NCBI RefSeq assembly: GCF_964355755.1
Contig: NC_092671.1
Location: forward strand, 5,001 to 69,000
Direction of reading: 5' to 3'
From: Antedon mediterranea
Lineage: Eukaryota; Echinodermata; Crinoidea; Comatulida; Antedonidae
Length of the DNA stretch: 64,000 nt
Below are positions 23,878 to 45,281 of the stretch, piece by piece. The notes under the pieces are model-generated. The model ran no database searches, was not told where the DNA came from, and worked only from the letters and a program-made list of their open reading frames with translations. Every line of letters begins with the position of its first letter. Within the stretch, counting starts at the first letter, position 1. The position numbers were made by a program, and so were the translations under genes.

Positions 23878-24159
23878 TTTATGTATTTGATCTCGTAAAT
23901 GTTATGTTTAGCGGCCTCAATTTTAATGTAAAAAAGAAATTAATTATCTTCGTTACGCGTTACGACGTGTTGAGAAGAGAATATATCTCTCATCATAGTT
24001 TGGTATGCCGTTCGTTGTTATACAAATGATTTTTAAATTTTGATTTTGTTAATCAATGTTGCAACATTGGTAGCGAAATGTCCGATTCTTCATAGTAGTT
24101 GATGTGTATGGCCGCACCGTCCCAGAATAAACAAGTTTTAAACAGATAGTTTGTCTCCG

Positions 24160-25568
24160 ATGGTTTTTGTATGGGATTAATGGAGATCTGTCTAAGGCAT
24201 TCGATACCATTGATCACACTATTTTACTTTCAAAATTCTTTAACTATGGTATCCGTGGCATTACTCTTGACCTTTTTAAAGATTATCTGTCCAATCGACT
24301 TCAATGCACCTATATCAACAATGTTTTTCCCGATTTCAAACCTACTGTTTGTGGTGTTCCTCAAGGGTCTCTATCAGGCCCCTTCTTTTTTTATTGTATA
24401 TCAATGATTTACCAAATGCATCTGACATCCTTTCTTTTTATCTTTATGCTGATGACACAACCATTTTTTATTCACACACTAATTTTGATTTCATTTTCAA
24501 TACTTTTAATAGGGAATTGAAGAACGTGAACGATTATTTCAATGCAAACAAACTTTCAATAAATATTAACAAATGTCATTTTATGCTTTTTGGTTTTCGA
24601 CACCAAGATTTGATTAACGACACTCATAATGTTTACCTTGCTGCCCACAAAATTCCTCTTGTTAAGCATACCAAATTTCTTGGAGTTGAAATAGACGAAG
24701 AACTAAACTTCAAACACCACATTAAAGAAATCGAAACTAAAATTTCGAAAAATATTGGAATTTTATATCGTCTTCCATTTTACTTGCCCAAAGAAGTCCT
24801 TCGCATGATTTATTGTTCACTTGTTTTACCTTTTATTTCTTACTGTAATATTGTCTGGGCAAACAACTATGTTTCAAACCTCAAAAAAAATTTATTCTAA
24901 AAAAAAAAGCTATTCGCCTCATCTCTGGTGCATCACGGCTAGATCACAGTAGTGAGCTTTTCTCTGATAAATTATTAACTGTCCAAAACATCAATATCCT
25001 TCAACAATGCACCTTCGTCTATGAACATGTCAACTGTCTACTTCCAACTAAACTTTCTTGCAGCTTTATAAAAAATAATAGTATTCATACCCATAAAACT
25101 AGATCCTCCTGTAACCTCCACCCTCCCCTTACGAAATTAACATTAATGCAACATAATATCCGTTATAGTGGCACCAAATTATTTAATGATCTCCCCGACG
25201 AAATTAAATTGGCACCTTCAAAAAATAAATTTTCTTTTAAACTTAAACAAATTCTACTTCATAAATAACTAATAATAACAAAACAACATGTTTATTCTGG
25301 ATTTTCTGTGCTTCCATAGTATTTTATTTGTATTAACTTGTCGTTGTCTTGTTTTACTTGTTTGTTTGTCTTGTTTTGTGTCTGTTTGTTTAAACTTCAA
25401 TATGATTACAACTTGTTAACTGGCTACCCGTCACAAGTTGTATTGGAGGGCAACCTCCAAATGTTACTTTCTGGGTTTTGCCTCTTAATTATTTATATTT
25501 AAATTGTTATTTTGTTTACTTTGAAATGATAAGAAATAAATGTTAATATGAATGAATGAATGAATGAA
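24160..25568 (+). mobile_element. 5'-truncated L2-like LINE
   Basis: Reverse transcriptase motifs DLSKAFDTIDH, GVPQGS, LLYINDLP and YADDT occur in order, with frame changes at about 24380-24400. They are followed by NANKLSININKCHFMLF, HTKFLGVEID and the C-terminal segment ending at the stop near 25268. The 3' end is a (TGAA)n tail (25549-25568), typical of L2-type LINEs. The endonuclease and ORF1 are absent. Confidence 0.85.
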
Positions 25569-26029
25569 AGTGAAATAAGATAAATATAGAACATTTGCAA
25601 AGATGCCGATTTCCAGACCAATTTCGAAGCTTAGACTAATTCCGCCGCCGGGCTAGGCCATAGGCATATACGAAGTCGAGTTTTTAAAGTAGAAAACCCC
25701 ACCTAAAATGTTAAAGTCGCATCTGGAAGTTGAAATTTTAACATTATCATAATTATCATAGGTGACTATTATGTATAGTAATAAGTATGTGCATTTCTGG
25801 GCTCTATTTTCATTGCTCTGCCTCAACAAACACGGAGACTTAATATTTAATTTTATATTTCAATTAATAGGTGCACTTTCCGGGGACAAGCTCATATTGT
25901 CCTGGTGAGTCTTATATAGTTTGTTTCATTCAAATCATGTAACGCCATTTTTTCGGGCGGGAACCTACGGTACTGTATACAGCTCTTTTTTCAAAATTGT
26001 CTTTGCTCAGCCCCAAGCATGGTGGGGTA

Positions 26030-26430
26030 CTGAAAATTCTTATCCATGTTGTTTGAAAACAAAATAGATGTCATTTTCGGGTACCTTGTAGCTCTATTTT
26101 AAACAGTTTGGTATGTGCGTGCGTTGTTTTATGCAAATGAGTCTGTGCAGGTGTATTATGGTAAAGATGGTATGTTAGTCATTCGCGGTCAACACGCCAC
26201 ACTGTTAAATGTTGATGCTGTTAATTATTTACATTAGAAGATTTACAAATCATGTAAATAAAATATTTTCCGGGCGGGAAGCTAGCAGTTCCCCTCGTTT
26301 AGTTTGCAAAAGTAATCTCGAAAAGAACTCCATGTGGAAAAGAAGCCCACCCAAGAGTACTAAAAATGAAGGAGCACATGGGCTTCTTTTCGAGGTTTTA
26401 TGGCAGTCTATTTATTGGAAAATAATGCCA
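26030..26430 (+). repeat. Diverged direct repeat, second copy (see 23026-23440)
   Basis: Shares the ordered blocks listed for 23026-23440, about 3 kb downstream. The open 100-codon segment across it (26209-26511) has no recognisable domain and is not conserved between the copies. Confidence 0.65.
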
Positions 26431-26576
26431 TGCAACTTTGTTTCTGATTTAAAAAAAGGTAGGCCTACACTTGACATTTACAATCCTCAAAATATCTCTC
26501 TTTCAAAATAAAAGAAAAACAACATTCATTATTTGACATTTAAAAAAAAATTCACTGGTGCCAAATTGAGAGATTG

Positions 26577-27780
26577 AAACTTGAGTGACTTTATTTCTAT
26601 TTTATATCACTGCTCCCCTGGTACCAAATTGTGTCCACTTTTGAGCACAGTGTTTTATACGAAAAGATATTAAAATTTAGTGACTTTAGTTCTATTTTAT
26701 ATCACTGTGCTCCACTGGGACCAAATTGGGTCCACTTGAGCACATTGTAATAACATACGAAAAGCTATTAAAATTTAGTGACTTTATTTCTATTTTATTT
26801 TTTTTATTAAACCTTATTTTGTGAGGGTGACCCTAAACAGCATATGCAGACAGTCAAAAACATATATGAAAAAACAGATGAACTATGTTAAAAAAATATA
26901 AAAATATATAATATATATATGTACTTAAATACAAAAATATAGCCTACAATACTATACCAAACGTTGAGTTTTTTCTTTTGGGATTAAATATTTTTTTAGA
27001 GCAGACTTAAAATTAGTTATTGTTACCGCATTCCTTAGTTTAGTGGCTAGCAAATTCAGGTATGTTGGTGCTCTGATGAAGCTGTTCTTAAAAGTTTCAG
27101 TTTTAGGGAAAGGGACGACAAATTTCCTCTCACTGACACTTCGGGTACATCGATGATTTGGAATTCTGGCAAGACGCAGGGCAAGGTATTCCGAGCAAGA
27201 CCATTTGCAGACCTGTAGGCAAGGCAGCCCAGTTATAGATGCATGTGATCTTGGACTGTATGAAGATTTAAGGTGTTGAAAATGTTAGTTCGTGGTGTGA
27301 GAGGATGAGCTTTAAGGATAATGCGAAATGCACTATTTTGAATGGTCTATATTCGGTCAATATTCGATCTGATTCCCCAAACACTACATCAATAGTCAAT
27401 GTGTGGGTAGAGGAGTATGGATGTGTTTTTATTAATGAAATGACCGAGCACGCGATAAGATTGAGATGGACAAGCCCAGTTTGGACCGGAGTTTATTTAC
27501 ATGAAAAGAAAAAGATAAATTTGAATCAATGTGAATGCCAAGATGTTTCTGTTTGTCAGTTTGTGATATGGGTATATACGAAACGATAATAAAAGTAGTG
27601 ACTTTTATTTCTATTTTATATCACTGTGCTACCCTGGTGCTAAATTGGGTCCACTTGAGCAGTTACTGTAGTACTATTTCTATTATTGAAGTTAATAAAG
27701 GCATAAATGGCGCTCCATATAGAAGTAGAGAATGCTCCAGTCGTCAGAATGACGCTCTGAATATACCTCTCTCTGTGCGC
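26577..27780 (-). repeat. 96-bp satellite, right arm of the inverted pair (split by a LINE)
   Basis: Minus-strand copies of the 96-bp satellite lie at 26577-26799 and about 27571-27660, followed by the shoulder 27660-27770 with 'aaaggcataaatggcgctcc', the reverse complement of the shoulder at 17800-17860. A truncated LINE lies between the two satellite parts. The arm is shorter than the left arm. Confidence 0.8.
26800..27571 (-). mobile_element. Truncated LINE inserted in the satellite
   Basis: Minus-strand translation gives late reverse transcriptase and C-terminal segments: KHLGIHIDSNLSF and ARIPNHRCTRSVSERK, then FIRAPTYLNLLATKLRNAVT, ending at a stop near 26935. The T-rich start at 26797-26807 is the tail end. 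Satellite sequence of about 40 bp ('acgaaa...ttatttctattttat') is present on both sides (26757-26799 and 27577-27619). Confidence 0.75.
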
Positions 27781-28054
27781 TGCTGGGGCGCGTTGAAAGG
27801 GTGTCGAGCAAAGATCGTATAGGCTAGCGCCACTTCTTCGTGGCGCTATATAGGATCTTTGGTGTCGAGTCACGAAACCTAACTCTGCTGCTAGCTGAGG
27901 TTCACGGTGCACCCGTCGTACACCCCCACCATATAAAAAAAACGCAAGCCGCATCTAAAAATAAAATTCTCTTGTTGATTAATTTCGCTCCGCTCTACTC
28001 GAGAAAAAATGACGAGATAACATTCAAGTAAGATATTCAATTGAGAAATTAACA

Positions 28055-28340
28055 CGAGCTAGGGCTAGGCCCAGGCCTAGCCTAGGCCTAGGCTAGTACT
28101 GACTAACTAGGCTAGGCCTCTAGGCCTCATTAGGCCTACTAGGGCTAGGCTAGGCCTATGCCTACTACAACTACTAGCTAGGGCCAGGCCTAGCCTACTA
28201 GGTAGATAGGAATAGCCTGGCTGGCCCAGCCCCTCTACCACTCCAGACTAGCTAGGCTAGTTTTCTAGTTGGTTAGTTTTAGTTAGGCTAGCCTAGTAGT
28301 AGTAGTAGGGCCTAACTAGCCTGGTTTTATTTCCTGTGTA
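28055..28340. other. TAGGCCTAG-rich region upstream of DPP8/9
   Basis: Dense overlapping AGGCCTAG/CTAGGC words run through 28055-28330, then 'gccgccgcgttatttgag' and 'cgccggccgatcgctggg' at about 28350-28390, the most GC-rich part nearby. It lies between the satellite shoulder and the acceptor of the first coding DPP8/9 exon (28685), so a 5' UTR exon and promoter may be here. 28400-28680 has no other feature. Confidence 0.35.
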
Positions 28341-28711
28341 GTGTAGACTGGCCGCCGCGTTATTTGAGTAAACGCCGGCCGATCGCTGGGTTTAGATATT
28401 GAATTTTTGACCATTTATTTAAATTAAAAAAAAAACATTTTTGGAAATAAAATTATAAATAATTCTTATTGTTGTTTAGAGTGACCTTTTTGTTTCCATG
28501 CCTATTAGTATTATACAGTCAAGCTCAGTGAGGCATACATAGTTAGTATACTAATGTAGGCTATGTTCAAATATGATTATGATTAGTAATAATAATTAGG
28601 CTGAAACAAATTCTGTGTTAATATCATTGTTTTGTTACCAACTAAAAATTTTAAATTATTGTTTCTTCTTTTTTTTAATTTTCAGGTTTAAAGGTTACGT
28701 CACTAGTTGAA

Positions 28712-39770
<11,059 letters not shown>

Positions 39771-39779
39771 GATTAAAGC

Positions 39780-40840
39780 GTAACCATTTCTCTGTGACTA
39801 GCTGCCTGGACTTCATTCTATTAAATATTGGACTGGGTGTTGGGGGTCTATATCATCTGCCAGAATGAAAGATGCAGTAGCATCTCAACTTTATTTACAC
39901 AATATTATGTAGGCACACCTGTAAAATTTTAAAACTAAATATGAATACCAAAGAAGTGAATGAAAAAGATGATTTTAATAATAATTTTAAATGCAGACAG
40001 TAATTAGACAACTTTATAAATGGAATATACAAAAGACCTATAGTAATCATATAGTAATGAAGTGTCAATTATAATAACTTAAGTATTTGTACAATTGCAC
40101 AAAATATATATCCATTGCTCAAATAATAATCTTTTGCTCATCATAGTATAAGTATTTTGTTTTTTTGTAATAAATATTTCATTTAATAATTTTTCATTTA
40201 TTAGTGTTTGCAGAGTAATGCTTAAATGAGAGCACAATGATGAAGAAATTAAATTTACAGTAGAAATCATGTAACTGAATGTCTTCATCTGTAATTTCCA
40301 GTCAACATCTGAATTAGCTGTCGTTCATAGGCTCATTAGATTGTTTATTTTTATAGTGTAAGAAATATTTTAAATATGAATATCTTCAGATAATTATATT
40401 AGTGTTTAATAATAATTTTACAATTTAATATAATAATAGTTAGGTTATAATCATGAGTATTAATTTTAAAATATATATACACATACTGTACATATATGTG
40501 TTAGTGTCACCAGTCATGAACAAAACCATCTGCTCAGAATTTTAAAATGTTTTTTTTTGTTGTAAAAGTAAAATACTTGTACAAAAATAGCACATCCAAC
40601 AGTGGATCCACTCCAGGAGGTTTACAGTAGGTATATGTATAATTAATAATAAAACGTAACCATGAAGGCAAGTAATTGTACTGATGAATATTCAGGACTG
40701 ATTAAATTGTATATAATATAAAGTTGATCAAAATATGATGTTTAATGACTGATCGATAAAAAAAACTTGAACTGACAGAAAGGCCATTTCTTTAATGGCG
40801 TTAATAAAAATTGTCCAATGTATCTTCCCGTGTATTTCGA
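39780..40840. other. DPP8/9 3' flank, no gene seen
   Basis: AT-rich sequence with several AATAAA-like signals (for example near 40650). It presumably holds the 3' UTR and polyadenylation sites of DPP8/9. Nothing else is recognised. Confidence 0.4.
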
Positions 40841-40854
40841 GTCGGGTTGGTGAA

Positions 40855-42651
40855 CATCAGTCCAAAATACGCAGAATTTTTTCCAAAATACGTCAATTTG
40901 CAATTGTGACCGCTAGTAATTTTCCAAAATACGTCAACTTGAGGGCGGCAAACTTTTTTCCAAAATACGAGAGCCTTTCCAAATGTATCATATTGAGAGT
41001 GTAAGGTAAAATTACAGTTTAATGTATTAAAAAAAAGTTTCTTGGAATAAAACAAACAAGTACATCTTAGTTATAAATGAAAGTATTAGAAGGCAGCATT
41101 TTTTGTAAATAAAATGTCATAGAGTAGCCAATTATTATTTTTCAATGTAATCATTTATTACTGAATAAAAACAAATATGTGCCAACATCAGTCAATAGAC
41201 ATGTAGTGCCTATAATATACATTAATAATGTCTGAACGATGTACGATTGCATTGCCAGACGTAGCTAGTTTATGCGGCATAAACCGGCAACAAAACCAGC
41301 ATGTACGTATATAGTATTTAAGTATAGTCATAGGTATGTGTTATATATTTGGTGATCTACAAAATCGATATTTTTCCCGAGCTCGACTGACAAACATCGC
41401 TTTCAATTTAATGTACAGTACTTATGGTCTAATAAGTTACCTAATCTGAAATCTAACATAATAATTATTTCATATAATATATAATAATAAAAAGCATATG
41501 GTATTGTGATTAAAATAATATCAATAATTAATTGCTTAGAAGAAGTAATTAAGGAGTTATTTAAATTGCGTATTTTGGAAAATGAATAGCGCTCTCAAGT
41601 TGACGTATTTTGGAAAATTACAAGCGGTTCCAAATTGACGTATTTTGGACAAATCGCGTATTTTGGAAAATGACTAGCGCCCTCAACTTGACGTATTTTG
41701 GATAATTTGCGTATTTTGGAAAATGAATAGTCGACGTATTTTGGAAAGACTCTCGTATTTTGGCAGAGCCATATAAAGAGTTACGACATTGAAAATTAGA
41801 AGCCATTTTTGTGTCAAAGAATTCGCACGCTGAGGGCGCGCGCGTCTCTTTTGTATAGCGTTTTCCTGTAGTTCCATGCATTATTTTTAGATTTTGTTGT
41901 CAATGAAATAACGCTTAGATTCCGTTTTTATTTTAGTAAGTAATGTTATTAATGGTATTAATTTGGTAACATATATATATTGTGTCTATAATAACAAAAG
42001 AATAAATGCTAGGGCCTACATGCAAGTCAGGATACATCAAAGCATGAACCAATACAAAAAACACACAAATTCACCTCTTTTTTTATACAGTATATGGCTC
42101 TCTGTGTGTTTTTGACACAAACTTTCAGAGACTCGTTCATCATTTCATTTGTAATAATTTGCCTTTATTATTTTAATATTGTTCATACCTATTCAATATA
42201 TTAACAAATATATCCACGACACTTTATTATTTTATTTAGTCATCAAAGCATGCATTATGAATTGAAATATTACATAATTGTTATTAATGGGACGTAGTTA
42301 TGGGATGTTTTGTTCCAAAATCAATCAATCGAACGTTATAATATACTAGCGTACGCGCGCGCAATATTCTTTGGCGCAAGTGGTTCTGTACGCTGTGCAC
42401 GTCGATATTCCACCGTAAAATGTGCAATTACATTTTTTTTAATATAAGAAAAAGTTTAAAGTAATTTCTTGCTCCTATACTTTACATGCATTAACGGAGA
42501 CAAGTTTGACACAAATTGATCTGCATATCACGTGACTTAAATCCAATGTCGTAACTCTTTATATATGGCTCTGTATTTTGGATTAGTATAGCGCCCTCAA
42601 CTTGACGTATTTTGGAAAAAATTCTGCGTATTTTGGACTGAATTTCACCAA
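40855..42651. mobile_element. TIR element packed with CAAAATACG motifs
   Basis: Inverted ends: left 'gggttggtgaacatcagtcc' followed by 'aaaatacgcagaatttttt'; right 'ttctgcgtattttggactga' followed by 'atttcaccaaccc'. Between them the word CCAAAATACG (or CGTATTTTGG) recurs a dozen or so times, oriented inward from each end. It is often followed by 'tcaacttgagggc', and it clusters at 40860-40985 and 41565-41763 plus 42574-42640. A smaller element (41764-42573) is nested in it. GTGTATTT occurs just outside both ends, but not at equal distance, so the target duplication is uncertain. No transposase. Confidence 0.7.
41764..42573. mobile_element. hAT-like MITE with 8-bp target duplication
   Basis: The terminal inverted repeat CAGAGCCATATA, then AAGAGTTACGACATTG on the left, pairs with CAATGTCGTAACTCTTTATA, then TATGGCTCTG, on the right. 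The element is flanked by an exact 8-bp duplication TATTTTGG (41756-41763 and 42574-42581), cut from a CGTATTTTGG motif of the host element. CAGAG ends and an 8-bp duplication are hAT features. There is no transposase open frame. Confidence 0.85.
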
Positions 42652-42659
42652 CCCTATTG

Positions 42660-44350
42660 TGTATTTGTGATATATTATCTGGCTATGTTGGCGTCCCATA
42701 CATAACGCCCGAACCGAAAATAATTAATATAGGTAGATCGCCTGAAATGAGTTTGCGGGCTGAAAAACTACAGTATTTTGCAGCAATTGTATAGGCGCTA
42801 GGCATAAGGGTAAGTTTGTAGCCTACTGCTGTTTCGCATGTAATCTTTCATTAAACAATGAATTTTGTTTTGGTTACTTAGTAGGCTCATAAAGATATTA
42901 TAGTGAGTTCACTATAATATCTCTATGGTAGGTTGGCTAGTTAGGCCTACTAATAGGCCTCCCTCTAACACAACCTACACTCTCTGAGACTGGGCCATGG
43001 CATGGCGTCTGGCGTCCGCGACGCTCACGGAGTGTGTGGTGGTTCGATGACGTTCTTTGAATGCATTTCTTCCTATTAAAATGAGCTACGGTATATGAAG
43101 CGCCGTTGGCTACAAACATAGTACAGTAGTTAACAATCGCATTTTTGATAACAAATTTTAATATTATTTAAATTAATATAAGTAGGGTATTCAGTTGCAT
43201 GGCTACAGCTTGAGGTCACACACACACAGGCAGCACATTAAAGTAAAAAATTGACCATTTTGAAGTGCCATTTTTTAATTATTAGATTAATATTTTTTGG
43301 GCAAATAATACATTTTTGGAAAGGTACACATGTCTACTTTCAAGTGCTGTAGACAATTCGCGGAAATATCAATTATTCAATGAAATACAACAAGATTACT
43401 AACACCCTATCCAGCTGGTCACCTCATGAACATGATGAGGGAAATTCCTGCTTGCAGTTTATGACCGCCCATTTTTGGAGATCTAAAAATATGATGCTTT
43501 TTGATTGGAGTTTCCGTGACAACCTGAGGTGATTGACAATTAAATTGGTTTCCTAAGTGAAAGGCATGGGCTTTAGCTTGTAAACAAAGCATGTCCCAGG
43601 TTTATACGATGTCTAGAACAGAATTGGTGGACTTTCAAAAATAATCTTCGTTTTTTCGGTAGGTTGATGGAATATTTTAAATCAAAGACACATATAATAT
43701 GAAAATATAATGTTTAAAGTAGCTATTGTTAAAATCTTAGAGTAATTGGTTGAGAATTGATGAACGGAAAAAGAAAAGAGTAGGCACATGTTTTTCCTTT
43801 CTCAAGCCACAGTCCACTTGTTCCATTGTCTCAGGCTGAGGCTAGCCTGTGCCTGCCTGCACAGGACTGCCAGTAGAATTTTTACTTAACGGAGGTTAAG
43901 TCTTATATAAATTATAGTTTAACCAACATTGATTATAATTATGATTAATATATTTCCTATTCCTAACGTTCCGAAGAAATAATAATAGGTACTTTATTAT
44001 TTTTAAGTGTTTTAAAACATATTAGTTTGAAATGCTTAACATCCCTATTAATGTAAATGGAATCGTCCGTACAATGAAAGTTAAATACATTATGGACAGG
44101 TCCACTTATTTTTAAGGGGTATTATTTGGTTATATTAATTGAGGATTATGTTTTTTTTATAAAAAATGAAAGGAATACATCATATTTTGTAGGTTTTTAG
44201 TTTTAATTGATTAATTTAAAAACTGCTATAAAAATCGATGTGTTTTTTCCAGTTAATATTTATTTTTTTTAAATAATACCGATTATTTTCATATAAAAAT
44301 AAAAGTGAACTTATTGTAATTAATATTTATCAACAGGTATTTAATCTCTA
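42660..44350. other. Intergenic stretch, no gene seen
   Basis: Contains a few TAGGCC words (42920-42960) and AT-rich sequence. No exon with supporting splice sites or a recognised domain was found. Confidence 0.4.
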
Positions 44351-44358
44351 CTACAGTC

Positions 44359-44439
44359 ATGGAAGAAGATATTCCTGGTGATTTTCTTAAAGCTGTTGGT
44401 ATTTCAGCTTTAAATCTACATAAACTTACTGCTTGCTGA
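44359..44439 (+). other. Short upstream open frame, 26 residues
   Basis: ATG after a TCAACAG acceptor-like site (44337) gives MEEDIPGDFLKAVGISALNL and six more residues. It could be an alternative first exon or upstream reading frame before BLOC1S6, or chance. Not recognised. Confidence 0.15.
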
Positions 44440-44470
44440 TAAACTTATCAACATTACAATTACGAATGGC

Positions 44471-44860
44471 TATCTTTGATTTTATGTATTTTTGCGATTA
44501 AACGTCATATTTTCATTTTATTACACGTTTCCATGGTAACAAAAACATTTTTAATAGAATTTTTATTAAAAATTGTGTATTTATATTATACAATTAACTG
44601 GTAAAAAAATAGGCATAATGTGAGTAATAATTAAAGAGCTATGTTAGATTTTATGTATTTTTGCGATTAAATGTCATATTTTTATTTTATTACACGTTTC
44701 CATGGCAACAAAAACATATTTTTAATAGAATTTTTATTAAAAATTGTGTAATTATATTATACAATTAACTGGTAAAAAAATAGGCATAATGTGAGTAATA
44801 ATTAAAGAGCTATGTTAGATTTTATGTATTTTATTACATTCAAATATTACATAGTTTCAT
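44471..44860. repeat. 176-bp tandem duplication upstream of BLOC1S6
   Basis: Two full copies, starting at about 44473 and 44650, and a partial third at about 44818, share 'gattttatgtatttttgcga', 'ttacacgtttccatgg' and 'ggcataatgtgagtaataat'. AT-rich and non-coding. Confidence 0.8.
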
Positions 44861-45281
44861 TATGTATTAATAATAAAACAATAATTTATGATTTTTTTGG
44901 CAACATTTTTATTGAACATTATGTATTTACATTATATTAATAACTGTTGAAAAAATTAGGCCGGTACACTTTATGGTTAAAAAGATATACCCAATTATGT
45001 ACAAAAACTTTTAGCTTTTAATAAAATAATAGAAAACATAGAAACCAATGTCTTCGACTTCCTATCTATTTTTTCGTATTGTTTTTTAATGTAACTTTTG
45101 AACGCCTTGTCCGATTTAAAAAATTTAAAAAGCATTGTCATTGTCTTTCAATTCTGCTTCATATGGTATCATTTCCAAGTTCATAGGGTGTCAATCAATT
45201 TTTCACCTGAAATCCCTAATATAAGTTGCGAAAAAAAAAAATCTTGATTACAGTTTTAATATATAATAGTGATTCACAGTA

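Noticed and set aside
27305-27954. Open frames of 93-104 codons on both strands
   Set aside because: Antisense of a truncated LINE and chance frames in the satellite shoulder; no domain.
42937-43119. Minus-strand 60-codon frame with arginine-rich composition
   Set aside because: No homology, splice sites or neighbours support it.
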